NCBI GenBank assembly: GCA_916720425.1
Contig: CAKARD010000035.1
Span: 1 to 11,862 of the forward strand
Direction of reading: 5' to 3'
From: an uncultured Kingella sp.
GTDB taxonomy: Bacteria > Pseudomonadota > Gammaproteobacteria > Burkholderiales > Neisseriaceae
DNA length: 11,862 nt
The translations under genes and the position numbers were made by a program. The notes under the pieces were generated by a model. It was given only the letters and a program-made list of their open reading frames with translations, ran no database searches and was not told where the DNA came from. This document shows, piece after piece, positions 1 to 6,989 of this stretch (its first letter is position 1; every line of letters starts with the position of its first letter).

Positions 1-51
1 CAGCGCCTGATATCTCCGCCGTGAACGGCGAAGTTTTACGGCGCATTCGGA
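1..51. other. GC-rich hairpin segment replacing the end of aqpZ; possible mobile-element edge
   Basis: By my count 30 of the first 50 bases are G or C, clearly richer than the AT-rich DNA around it. Bases 18-31 form a tight hairpin, CGCCGT-GA-ACGGCG, and a further ACGGCG copy follows at 38-43. aqpZ similarity stops at the inner border of this segment. The pattern fits the end of an inserted element; hairpins near the tips are typical of IS200/IS605-type elements, for example. It also fits a repeat at a contig edge or an assembly join. No transposase is visible, so the element type is unknown. Confidence 0.4.
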
Positions 52-630
52 TAAAGCCACTCCTGTTGAGCGTGCAGGATTGACTGATGTATTGGTGACA
101 GGAATGCTGATTAAATGAATCAGCGTTAAACCTAAACCAATAGCAATCGGTGCAAAACCTGCAGGTGCACGTTTATCCGTTGCACCCATAATAATTATCA
201 AGAAAAAAGCAGTTAAGACTATTTCAATCAATAAAGCAGAAAGCAAACCATAACCATGTGGAGAATGTTCGCCATAGCCATTACTAGCAAAACCCGCAGA
301 AGCATCAAATCCTGTCGCACCCGATGCAATTAGGTACAACACGCCCGCAGCCAAAATAGCACCTATCACTTGTGCTGCGATATAAGGTAACAAGTCTTTT
401 TTATCAAAACGGTTACCTACAAATAAACCAATAGACACTGCAGGATTAAAATGACCACCTGAAATATGCCCTACAGCGTATGCCATAGTTAATACTGTTA
501 AACCAAAGGCCAGTGCAACCCCCGCATAACCAATACCCAAATCTGGTATCGCCGCCGCTAACACAGCACTACCACAACCTCCAAAAACCAACCAAAATGT
601 ACCAAAAAATTCAGCAAAATACTTTTTCAT
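1..630 (-). CDS. aqpZ: Aquaporin Z water channel, 3' end missing or disrupted
   Basis: Inner-membrane water channel of the MIP family. Read from the ATG at 630, the product begins MKKYFAEFFGTFWLVFGGCG. It carries the first NPA loop as SGGHFNPAVSIG (about residues 65-76) and the second as NTSVNPARSTG (about 180-190), with the AqpZ-type NGYGEHSP loop between them. The frame is open and aligns by eye with AqpZ up to about residue 194 (GVAL, bases 52-63). After that the reading turns into a basic, unrelated run (SECAVKLRRSRRRYQAL) up to the window edge, with no stop. AqpZ proteins are normally about 230 residues, so the sixth membrane helix is absent. The neighbouring dxs is divergent. No strong Shine-Dalgarno sequence precedes the ATG. 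Family identity is certain; whether the gene is functional is doubtful. Confidence 0.9.
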   Translation of the reverse strand, partial: MKKYFAEFFGTFWLVFGGCGSAVLAAAIPDLGIGYAGVALAFGLTVLTMAYAVGHISGGHFNPAVSIGLFVGNRFDKKDLLPYIAAQVIGAILAAGVLYLIASGATGFDASAGFASNGYGEHSPHGYGLLSALLIEIVLTAFFLIIIMGATDKRAPAGFAPIAIGLGLTLIHLISIPVTNTSVNPARSTGVALSECAVKLRRSRRRYQAL

Positions 631-680
631 ATATAAAATTTTTCTAAATGTGTGTAAAAAGCGCATATTACAAGGCAATA

Positions 681-686
681 ATTATA
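681..686 (-). promoter_or_regulatory. Predicted -10 element of aqpZ
   Basis: Read on the minus strand this is a perfect TATAAT about 50 bases upstream of the aqpZ ATG, giving a leader of roughly 40-45 bases. No good -35 hexamer lies 16-18 bases further upstream; GTCAAG is the nearest. The prediction rests on the -10 match and its position in the divergent aqpZ/dxs gap. Confidence 0.4.
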
Positions 687-752
687 TTGAGAATACATCT
701 TTACTTGACTTTGCCTCTCGCTTATTTATGCAAACTATTGTTTAGATTCTGT

Positions 753-800
753 TATATAGCCGCAAATAAATCACTTTCAAATGCAATTATTTGCTATATA
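753..800. repeat. Imperfect inverted repeat over the dxs promoter
   Basis: The left arm (753-769) is TATATAGC, CGC, AAATAA and the right arm (787-800) is TTATTTGCTATATA. The right arm is the exact reverse complement of the left arm once three bases of the left arm are looped out. The arms flank the region where the -35 box of dxs should lie, and the right arm runs into its -10 box. It could be an operator or a DNA structure; no regulator is identified. Confidence 0.5.
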
Positions 801-802
801 AT
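774..802 (+). promoter_or_regulatory. Predicted promoter of dxs
   Basis: A perfect TATAAT lies at 797-802. A weak -35 candidate, CTTTCA, lies at 774-779 with a 17-base spacer. Transcription would start near 809, leaving a leader of about 27 bases before the ATG at 836. That leader contains no recognisable Shine-Dalgarno sequence. Confidence 0.45.
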
Positions 803-835
803 TCAGCGTTATTTTTTAAAATCTATAAAAATCCA

Positions 836-2707
836 ATGAATACGCCACTGCTAGACCAAATACACAGCCCTGAAGATTTACGCCAATTATTACCTCAGCA
901 ATTACCGCAAGTAGCAGAGGAGTTGCGTCAGTTTTTGCTTACCAGTATTGCGCAAACAGGGGGACATTTTGCTAGTAACCTAGGTGCAGTAGAGTTGACT
1001 CTTGCTTTGCATTATGTGTATCACACGCCCCATGATCATTTGATTTGGGATGTGGGACATCAATCTTATCCACATAAAATCTTAACAGGACGTAAAGATC
1101 AAATGCACAGTATTCGCCAATATGGAGGATTAGCTGGGTTTCCCAAACGCAGTGAAAGTCAATATGATGCGTTTGGCGTGGGACATTCGTCCACATCTAT
1201 TGGTGCAGCATTGGGCATGGCAATAGCCGACAAATTAGCGGGCAACGATGCACGCAGTGTTGCCATTATTGGTGATGGTGCCATGACAGCAGGACAAGCA
1301 TTTGAAGCACTCAACTGTGCAGGTGATATGGATGTCAATTTGCTGGTTATTTTAAATGACAATGAAATGTCTATTTCTCCCAACGTTGGGGCTTTACCTA
1401 AATACTTAGCACGTAATGCCATGCGTGATATGCGGGGCGTATTGCACAATATCAAAAATCAATCTGCCAAAGTCTTGGACAAATTACCTGTTGTCAAAGA
1501 AATCGCCGAACGCGCCGAACACACTATTAAAGCCATCGCCAACGAAAGTAATCACATCCAACAAAGTTTATCGCTTTTTGAAAATTTTGGCTTTGAATAC
1601 ACGGGTGCCATAGATGGGCATAATTTACCGCAACTAGTGAGTATATTAAAAGAATTACGCCAGCGAAACAAACCTCAATTACTGCATGTCATTACTAAAA
1701 AAGGTAATGGTTACAAATTAGCAGAAAATGATCCTGTAAAATATCACGCTATTGGCAAAACGCCTATACAAGGCAAAGAAACCTCAAACACCACCCCCAC
1801 TTATACCGAAGTTTTTTCGCAATGGCTAGTACAACAAGCACAAAAAGATCACAAACTAATTGCTATTACGCCTGCCATGATAGAAGGCAGCGGCTTAGTG
1901 GACTTTGAAAAACAATTCCCCGATCGTTGCTTTGATGTAGGTATTGCTGAACAACATGCTGTAACCTTTGCGGCAGGATTAGCTGCACAAGGTGCCAAAC
2001 CAATTGTAGCGATTTATTCTACTTTTTTACAACGCGCCTATGATCAATTACTGCATGATGTCGCCTTACAAAATTTGCCTGTATTATTTGCAATAGACCG
2101 TGCTGGTATTGTAGGCGCAGATGGCCCAACACATGCAGGTATTTATGATTTAAGCTTTTTACGATGTGTTCCCAATATGGTTATTGCTACGCCATCATGT
2201 GCCGATGAATTGCGTTTATTATTATCTGCTTGCTACGCACTCAATCAACCCTCTGCAGTGCGCTATCCACGTGGCACCGCAATAGAATGGCATAACACTT
2301 CCTATCAAACCGTAGAAATTGGTAAAGGTATTATCAGACGACAAGGTAAAGGCATGGCATTTATTGCATTTGGTAGTATGGTTTCCACCGCCCTATCCGT
2401 AGCCCAAACGGTCAATGCAACCGTTGCCGATATGCGCTTTGTCAAACCGATAGACACCGATTTAATCCGCCAATTGGCACAAAATCATGATTATTTAATC
2501 TGTGTGGAAGAAAATGCCCAACAAGGTGGTGCAGGCAGTGCCGTTTTAGAAACACTTGCCCAACAAGGGCTGTTTAAACCCACGCTATTATGTGGTATTC
2601 CTGATATTGTTACCGAACATGGAGACAGTGCAATTTTGCTCGATCATTTGCAATTAAGTGCCAACGCATTAGAACAACGTATAAAAAACTGGTTGTCTCA
2701 TCAATAA
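836..2707 (+). CDS. dxs: 1-deoxy-D-xylulose-5-phosphate synthase
   Basis: Thiamine-diphosphate enzyme condensing pyruvate and glyceraldehyde 3-phosphate to DXP, the first step of the MEP isoprenoid pathway and a precursor for pyridoxal and thiamine. The 623-residue length is normal for the family. Visible motifs are GGHFASNLGAVELT (active-site His44), GHQSYPHKILTGR, GHSSTSIGAALGMA, the thiamine-diphosphate motif GDG (146-148) with downstream LNDNEMSISPN, the catalytic glutamate in DVGIAEQHAVTF (Glu372), and GADGPTHAG in the pyrimidine domain. The ATG at 836 is chosen because it gives the usual MN-PLLD start; the frame also opens 15 codons earlier at a TTG, but that would overlap the predicted -10 box. 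No clear Shine-Dalgarno sequence precedes it. The sequence resembles Neisseria Dxs closely. The stop TAA is followed immediately by the next gene's ATG. Confidence 0.97.
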   Translation: MNTPLLDQIHSPEDLRQLLPQQLPQVAEELRQFLLTSIAQTGGHFASNLGAVELTLALHYVYHTPHDHLIWDVGHQSYPHKILTGRKDQMHSIRQYGGLAGFPKRSESQYDAFGVGHSSTSIGAALGMAIADKLAGNDARSVAIIGDGAMTAGQAFEALNCAGDMDVNLLVILNDNEMSISPNVGALPKYLARNAMRDMRGVLHNIKNQSAKVLDKLPVVKEIAERAEHTIKAIANESNHIQQSLSLFENFGFEYTGAIDGHNLPQLVSILKELRQRNKPQLLHVITKKGNGYKLAENDPVKYHAIGKTPIQGKETSNTTPTYTEVFSQWLVQQAQKDHKLIAITPAMIEGSGLVDFEKQFPDRCFDVGIAEQHAVTFAAGLAAQGAKPIVAIYSTFLQRAYDQLLHDVALQNLPVLFAIDRAGIVGADGPTHAGIYDLSFLRCVPNMVIATPSCADELRLLLSACYALNQPSAVRYPRGTAIEWHNTSYQTVEIGKGIIRRQGKGMAFIAFGSMVSTALSVAQTVNATVADMRFVKPIDTDLIRQLAQNHDYLICVEENAQQGGAGSAVLETLAQQGLFKPTLLCGIPDIVTEHGDSAILLDHLQLSANALEQRIKNWLSHQ

Positions 2708-2890
2708 ATGAATATTTTAACGCGCTATTTTATTGTAATTGGTGTAATGATTTTTATGTTTATCATCATACGCCATCTATTGACACGCCAACAGCAACGC
2801 ACTGTCCATCAATTTGTCTCATGGTTCGCTAAGATTTTATTGCTATTGAGTCTATTAGCTGCATTGTTGGTTTATTTGCAACGATTTTAA
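2708..2890 (+). CDS. Small two-helix membrane protein downstream of dxs
   Basis: A 60-residue protein that I do not recognise. It has two strongly hydrophobic stretches, about residues 7-24 (FIVIGVMIFMFIII) and 39-57 (WFAKILLLLSLLAALLVYL). A short basic, glutamine-rich linker (RHLLTRQQQRTVHQ) separates them, so a small helical hairpin in the inner membrane is likely. The ATG directly abuts the dxs TAA with no spacer, and I see no independent Shine-Dalgarno sequence, so translation is probably coupled to dxs. It ends 11 bases before the 3' end of convergent xerC. Composition and position support a real gene rather than a chance frame. Function is unknown; a tie to isoprenoid synthesis would be guesswork. 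Confidence 0.65.
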   Translation: MNILTRYFIVIGVMIFMFIIIRHLLTRQQQRTVHQFVSWFAKILLLLSLLAALLVYLQRF

Positions 2891-2901
2891 AGCAAAAATA
2901 A

Positions 2902-3810
2902 TTAATCCTTTCTTCTTTTGGCACGCGGATGGGTGTGATCATAAACTTGCGCTAAATGGTCAAAATCTAAACTCGTATAAATTTGTGTGCTAGATAAATT
3001 CTCATGTCCCAATAAATCCTGCACCGCACGTAAATCATGAGAAGCTTGCAAGATATGACTGGCAAAACTATGGCGCAATCTATGCGGTGAAATGTGTTGC
3101 TGGCTATCATGACGATGCGCCCAATAAGATAAACGTTTAGCAATTTGACGTGGACTAATACGTTGTCCATGTTGCCCAGTAAACAATGCCTGCTCATTGG
3201 CATTGCACACGCGCACTGCCAACCAATCTTGCAATGCGCGAATACTGGTGCGTGTTAGAGGAACTTGTCGTTGTTTATTTCCTTTACCCATCACATTAAG
3301 CCATGCATCGTCTAAAAACACATCGTCCATATTTAAACGACACAATTCAGATAAACGCAAACCACTGCCGTAAAACAATTCAGCCACTGCTTGATCACGC
3401 AAAAACAATGCGCCTTCTTCGTCATTATAACGATTATCCAATACCGTATTAAGTATTTCACGATCAATTGCACGGGGTAAACGTACGGGACGTTTGGGTG
3501 CTTTGATATTCACCACAGGATTATCCGCTAAATAACCTTGTCGGCGTAAAAAATCACAATATTGTCGCCATGCGGAAAGTTTTCGCGCCAAGCTGCTAGC
3601 ATTTAAGCCTTTTTGAGAAAGTTTACGAAATGCCGCAGCAAAATCCTTGCGTGTTGGTGTCGTGATATTAGGCAGCAATTCTTGCAAATCCAATAAATCA
3701 CGTTGATACGCCGCAAGAGTATGCGGAGAACGATTGCGTTGTTTTTGCTCTGTTAAATAATCATCTAATTGTGCCAAAAAAAGATGGTTAGAACGTGTAG
3801 GTTTCATCAT
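2902..3810 (-). CDS. xerC: Tyrosine recombinase XerC
   Basis: Site-specific recombinase that acts with XerD at dif to resolve chromosome dimers at division. The 302-residue product has an N-terminal SAM-like core-binding domain (about 10-95) and a C-terminal catalytic domain. The tyrosine-recombinase residues are all present: Arg152 (GSGLRLSEL), Lys176 (GKGNKQR), His243 and Arg246 (HRLRHSFASH), His269 (LGHENLSS) and the nucleophile Tyr278 (QIYTSL). The ATG at 3810 overlaps the prmC stop (ATGA); a second ATG follows at once, and GGGGAG stands a few bases upstream. Position next to dxs, size and the C-terminal HPRAKRRKD tail favour housekeeping XerC over a phage or integron integrase. It is last in the minus-strand run. 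Confidence 0.93.
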   Translation of the reverse strand: MMKPTRSNHLFLAQLDDYLTEQKQRNRSPHTLAAYQRDLLDLQELLPNITTPTRKDFAAAFRKLSQKGLNASSLARKLSAWRQYCDFLRRQGYLADNPVVNIKAPKRPVRLPRAIDREILNTVLDNRYNDEEGALFLRDQAVAELFYGSGLRLSELCRLNMDDVFLDDAWLNVMGKGNKQRQVPLTRTSIRALQDWLAVRVCNANEQALFTGQHGQRISPRQIAKRLSYWAHRHDSQQHISPHRLRHSFASHILQASHDLRAVQDLLGHENLSSTQIYTSLDFDHLAQVYDHTHPRAKRRKD

Positions 3811-4625
3811 AATCTCCCCAAACTCACTCTATCCAATCCTGCTAAATCAGGCAATGTTTGGACTTTATCAAAACCATATTGGCATAAAATATCCCGCACT
3901 ACTTGACCTTGATTATAACCGTGTTCCAATAATAAATAGCCTTGTGGCGCAAGATAAGCAGGGGCATGTTGCACAATATGACGAATATGACTTAGGCCAT
4001 CAGCAAAATCAGTGAGCGCATGCAGTGGTTCAAAACGCAAATCACCTTGTTGTAAATGGTTATCGTTCTGTTGAATATACGGCGGATTACTCACAATAAT
4101 CTGCACACTGTGTGGCGCAAGAGAGAAGTGTGCATTAGCCTCAAACCATGAACCTTGCGCAAAACACACTTGTGCACCCAACTGTTGAGCATTATGCCGT
4201 GCAATATTTAATGCATTCTCGCTAATATCACTGGCATAAACTTGACTATCTGGGCGTTCTAGTTTGGTGGTGATGGCAATGATCCCACTTCCTGTCCCCA
4301 TATCCCATAAAATACCATATTTAGGTAAATGAACTAAAGCATACTCTAATAAATGTTCGGTTTCGTGGCGTGGAATGAGCGTATCGGGTGAAACAGTAAA
4401 ACCGCGCCCATAAAACTCACGTGTCCCCAATAAATAAGCAATGGGTTCACCTTTTTGCCTACGTCTTGCCAGATTATTAAGCGTTTGGCATTGTTTAGAA
4501 GATAAAATTTCTTGGTTTCGGGTGATAAGCTGCGCATGCGTATAGCCCATAACATGTTGCAACAATAAACGTGCTTCATTTTTGGGTAATGGGCTAGCAT
4601 TGAGCCATTGCGACAAAGTGTGCAT
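3807..4625 (-). CDS. prmC: Peptide chain release factor N5-glutamine methyltransferase
   Basis: Methylates the glutamine of the GGQ motif of release factors RF1 and RF2 in the cytoplasm, using S-adenosylmethionine. The product is 272 residues, as usual for the family. An N-terminal helical domain (about 1-75) precedes a Rossmann methyltransferase fold with the SAM loop DMGTGSG (108-114), the acidic strand end ASDIS (131-135) and the substrate-binding signature NPPY (180-183). The family motif PRPETE appears as PRHETE (85-90), a mild variation. The ATG at 4625 lies one base after the ubiE TAA. A longer frame reaching back to 4661 would overlap ubiE and add 12 non-conserved residues, so I reject it. 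Its stop overlaps the xerC start. Confidence 0.94.
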   Translation of the reverse strand: MHTLSQWLNASPLPKNEARLLLQHVMGYTHAQLITRNQEILSSKQCQTLNNLARRRQKGEPIAYLLGTREFYGRGFTVSPDTLIPRHETEHLLEYALVHLPKYGILWDMGTGSGIIAITTKLERPDSQVYASDISENALNIARHNAQQLGAQVCFAQGSWFEANAHFSLAPHSVQIIVSNPPYIQQNDNHLQQGDLRFEPLHALTDFADGLSHIRHIVQHAPAYLAPQGYLLLEHGYNQGQVVRDILCQYGFDKVQTLPDLAGLDRVSLGRL

Positions 4626-4626
4626 T

Positions 4627-5370
4627 TTAAAGTTTGATACCTTTATGCAATGCCACCACACCCGCGCTTAAATTATAATAATCCACAATATCAAACCCCA
4701 CATCTAACATCATCTGCTTGAGTGTTTCTTGATCTGGGTGCATACGAATACTTTCGGCAAGATATTGATAACTATCGGCATCTTTGGCAATCAGTTTGCC
4801 CATCAAAGGCAATAATTTAAAAGAGTATGCATCATATAAAGATGACAATGGCGTATAAATTTTAGAAAATTCCAATACCAATAGGGTTCCCATAGGCTTG
4901 AGTACACGATACATTTCTGAGAGTGCAATCTCTTTGTGTGTCATATTACGCAAACCAAAAGACACCGAAACTAAATCAAAATAATCATCGGGAAAAGGCA
5001 ATTTTTCCGCATCACATACTGCAACAGGTAAAATCAAACCCTCATCAAGCAATCGATCGCGCCCCACAGTGAGCATAGATGAATTGATATCGGTTAACCA
5101 TACTTCCCCTTCTTTGCCGACACGTTTTGCCCAACCACGTGATAAATCTCCTGTACCACCGGCAATATCCAATACTTTGCCACCTCTGGGAATACGCGCC
5201 GTATTAATGGTGAAATGTTTCCAAACGCGGTGCAATCCAACTGACATTACATCATTCATCACATCATAATTTTTTGCAACTGAATGAAAGACTTGTGCTA
5301 CACGTTCAGCTTTTTCACTTTCTTGTACGGTTTGAAAACCAAAATGGGTTGGTTTGTTTTGCTCACTCAT
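4627..5370 (-). CDS. ubiE: Ubiquinone/menaquinone C-methyltransferase UbiE
   Basis: SAM-dependent C-methyltransferase acting on the quinone head group: 2-polyprenyl-6-methoxy-benzoquinol in ubiquinone synthesis, demethylmenaquinol where menaquinone is made. Length is 247 residues. Family signatures are VFHSVAKNYDVMND (28-40), the SAM site VLDIAGGTGD (66-75), TDINSSML (93-100), FGLRNMTHK (138-146) and a C-terminal block around ESIRMHPDQETLKQMM. The sequence is close to neisserial UbiE as I recall it and is the best clue to the host family. Its ATG overlaps the stop of the upstream lipoprotein gene (ATGA), and prmC starts one base after its TAA, so translation of all three is probably coupled. 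Confidence 0.97.
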   Translation of the reverse strand: MSEQNKPTHFGFQTVQESEKAERVAQVFHSVAKNYDVMNDVMSVGLHRVWKHFTINTARIPRGGKVLDIAGGTGDLSRGWAKRVGKEGEVWLTDINSSMLTVGRDRLLDEGLILPVAVCDAEKLPFPDDYFDLVSVSFGLRNMTHKEIALSEMYRVLKPMGTLLVLEFSKIYTPLSSLYDAYSFKLLPLMGKLIAKDADSYQYLAESIRMHPDQETLKQMMLDVGFDIVDYYNLSAGVVALHKGIKL

Positions 5371-5825
5371 GGCTGTGCTTTCTGTTTTTCTGCGCTAAAT
5401 TTTTGCATACACGCTGTAATGGTTTTATCGGAAACATCCAGTAATTTTTGATCGATTTTGTCTGGATGATCAAAGCTCTCTTTTACTGCCTTATCAAATT
5501 CATTGGTGTTATTATCATAGGCTTTAACACCTTCATCATAAGCACATTCACAAATTTGTGCGGCAGCTTTAACTGAAGGCTCATCATGTGGACGATTTTG
5601 CAACGCAGCAGATACACACATATTTAAGTATTGATCTTTTACCGTTGAGCTATTGGTTTGTAATGCACGCGACATGGTTTCAATACTCATAGGAGAACTG
5701 GCAGAGCTAGCAGTTTTTGGTGTAGGCGATATAGATTCACTGGCCACTTTTTGGGTGGTTTGGTTTTCAGTTCCATTGCACGCTACCAACAATAATACTA
5801 AAGTAACAGGCAGAATTTTCTTCAT
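5367..5825 (-). CDS. Putative lipoprotein with a four-cysteine helical domain
   Basis: A 152-residue protein that I cannot name. A lipoprotein signal peptide is clear: basic MKK, a hydrophobic core, and lipobox LVAC with the lipidated cysteine at residue 16. A Ser/Thr/Pro-rich linker follows (about 17-50), then a probably helical domain (about 50-145) with Cys70, Cys92, Cys94 and Cys139, the middle pair in ICECAYDEG. The cysteines could form disulfides in the periplasm or bind a cofactor; there is no CxxCH heme motif. It is charged and ends KQKAQP. It overlaps the rhomboid gene upstream and ubiE downstream by ATGA at each end, so it is tied to this operon, but the role is unknown. A link to quinone or envelope redox work is only a guess. 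Confidence 0.8.
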   Translation of the reverse strand: MKKILPVTLVLLLVACNGTENQTTQKVASESISPTPKTASSASSPMSIETMSRALQTNSSTVKDQYLNMCVSAALQNRPHDEPSVKAAAQICECAYDEGVKAYDNNTNEFDKAVKESFDHPDKIDQKLLDVSDKTITACMQKFSAEKQKAQP

Positions 5826-6487
5826 TTTTTTCTCACATTTTTATTAAAAAATAGTTCAAATGCTAAATAAATCAATGGTAAAGACATAATACCAATATAA
5901 ACAATATTGTGTAACATAATGCTGGGTGCCATGATGGCGGTAACCAACATACCCAATACCGCCCCACCTAAATGAGCCTCGTGTCCTACATTGTCATGGG
6001 GACGCGGATTAAGTAAACGCCATACTGAATAAGCAAAATACAAAGTTGCAAAAATCCACGAAGTAATTGGAATAAAATACACATAAATTTGTTGCAATGG
6101 TGCCAAAGCAATCGCCGCAAACAATATACCTGATACCCCGCCAGATGCACCAATGGCAGTATAGGTATAATAACGTTGATTAAGCCATAACGAAAACAAA
6201 TTGCCTGAAATTATTGCTCCAAAATACAACAATATAAAAATCATTTCACCATACAACGCCACAATCAGGCGGCCAAAAAAATATAGGGTGAATAAGTTAA
6301 AAAATAAATGCCAACCGTTCGCATGCAAAAAACCTGATGTAATTAAACGATAATATTCTTTGCGTTGTCGAATCAATCCAACATTAAACATATATTGACT
6401 AAAAAAAGCTTGGTTATTAAAACCAATATAACTCACGACCGCTGTAATGGCGATAATGATTAAAGGTAATAAATCATAAGATTGCAT
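5822..6487 (-). CDS. Rhomboid family intramembrane serine protease
   Basis: Polytopic membrane protein with the rhomboid signature. The ATG at 6487 gives 221 residues; a GTG two codons upstream (6493) is an alternative start, and GAAAG stands just before. Numbering from the GTG, conserved features are HANGWHLFFNLFTLYFFG (57-74, the first-helix HxxxN region), the catalytic serine in GASGG (Ser117) and the catalytic histidine in AHLGG (His174). About six hydrophobic segments are visible. Both members of the Ser/His dyad are present, so it should be an active intramembrane protease rather than an inactive pseudoprotease. The substrate is unknown. Its TGA overlaps the ATG of the lipoprotein gene. 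Partnership with that lipoprotein is suggested by position only. Confidence 0.9.
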   Translation of the reverse strand: MQSYDLLPLIIIAITAVVSYIGFNNQAFFSQYMFNVGLIRQRKEYYRLITSGFLHANGWHLFFNLFTLYFFGRLIVALYGEMIFILLYFGAIISGNLFSLWLNQRYYTYTAIGASGGVSGILFAAIALAPLQQIYVYFIPITSWIFATLYFAYSVWRLLNPRPHDNVGHEAHLGGAVLGMLVTAIMAPSIMLHNIVYIGIMSLPLIYLAFELFFNKNVRKK

Positions 6488-6507
6488 AAACACTTTCTAT
6501 TTTAAAA

Positions 6508-6912
6508 TCAATGATGACAACCACCACAAGACGCATGTTTTTTACCAGGTTGATCATCTGATATTTCTCGCGAAGCCCCCGCAGCTGATAAACGTGTCAA
6601 ATAATTTTCCCATAAAGATTCTTGTTTTCGACACAACATCAACAAATAATCCCAATCATACAGACCACTATCATGCCCATCTGAAAAATTGATTTTTAGC
6701 GCGTAATGGCCTATTGCACTCAAATCGGTAATTTGTATATAACGTTTGCCCGTTTGTAATTTTTCTTGTCCCAGACCATGTCCCCTTACTTCAGCACTGG
6801 GAGAATAAACACGCAAATATTCGGCAGGCAAAACAAAAGACTGCTCGGCATACACCAGCGTTAGTGTATCACGTGCTCGACTAATACGAACTTCTTGAGG
6901 AATCACACTCAT
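6508..6912 (-). CDS. DUF971 (gamma-butyrobetaine hydroxylase-like N-terminal domain) protein
   Basis: A 134-residue stand-alone DUF971 protein of the type found next to ubiE in many Betaproteobacteria. The core motifs are LRVYSPSAEVRGHG (33-46) and a block ending SDGHDSGLYDWDYL (77-90). In gamma-butyrobetaine hydroxylase the related domain is a small zinc-binding lobe; the role of the stand-alone protein is not settled to my knowledge. The C-terminus is rich in possible metal ligands: His125, Cys129, Cys132, His133 and His134 in KKHASCGGCHH. A good Shine-Dalgarno sequence, AGGAGC, lies 6 bases before the ATG at 6912. It is the first gene of the minus-strand run; the rhomboid start follows 20 bases after its stop. 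Confident on family, not on function. Confidence 0.88.
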   Translation of the reverse strand: MSVIPQEVRISRARDTLTLVYAEQSFVLPAEYLRVYSPSAEVRGHGLGQEKLQTGKRYIQITDLSAIGHYALKINFSDGHDSGLYDWDYLLMLCRKQESLWENYLTRLSAAGASREISDDQPGKKHASCGGCHH

Positions 6913-6926
6913 AACATTGCTCCTAA

Positions 6927-6939
6927 ACTCAATTTGAGT
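6927..6939. repeat. 13-base perfect palindrome in the DUF971/nadE divergent gap
   Basis: ACTCAA-T-TTGAGT sits 15 bases upstream of the DUF971 start, inside the probable leader or promoter of the minus-strand operon. A second short inverted repeat, CTAAAA (6951-6956) with TTTTAG (6965-6970), lies beside it. Either could be a repressor site; no regulator gene is present in the window. Confidence 0.4.
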
Positions 6940-6989
6940 AATGGATTATCCTAAAAGAATTAAATTTTAGCAGAATTTATCTAACATCA

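Noticed and set aside
648..839. 63-residue plus-strand open frame upstream of dxs
   Set aside because: It overlaps the predicted divergent promoters, has no Shine-Dalgarno sequence, and has the composition of translated AT-rich intergenic DNA.
972..1455. Minus-strand open frames inside dxs
   Set aside because: They are antisense shadows of a clearly conserved coding frame, with no family motifs.
2891..2901. Terminator between the dxs unit and xerC
   Set aside because: Only 11 bases separate the two stops, and I could not find a stem with a U-run there.
4626..4661. Longer N-terminus for prmC
   Set aside because: It would overlap the end of ubiE and add 12 non-conserved residues; the ATG one base after the ubiE stop fits the family start.
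5069..5269. Plus-strand frame inside ubiE
   Set aside because: Antisense shadow of ubiE with no supporting signals.
6681..6695. Uptake-sequence-like string (TGCCCATCTGAA)
   Set aside because: It differs from known dialects at two positions and lies in the conserved SDGHDSG coding motif of the DUF971 gene.
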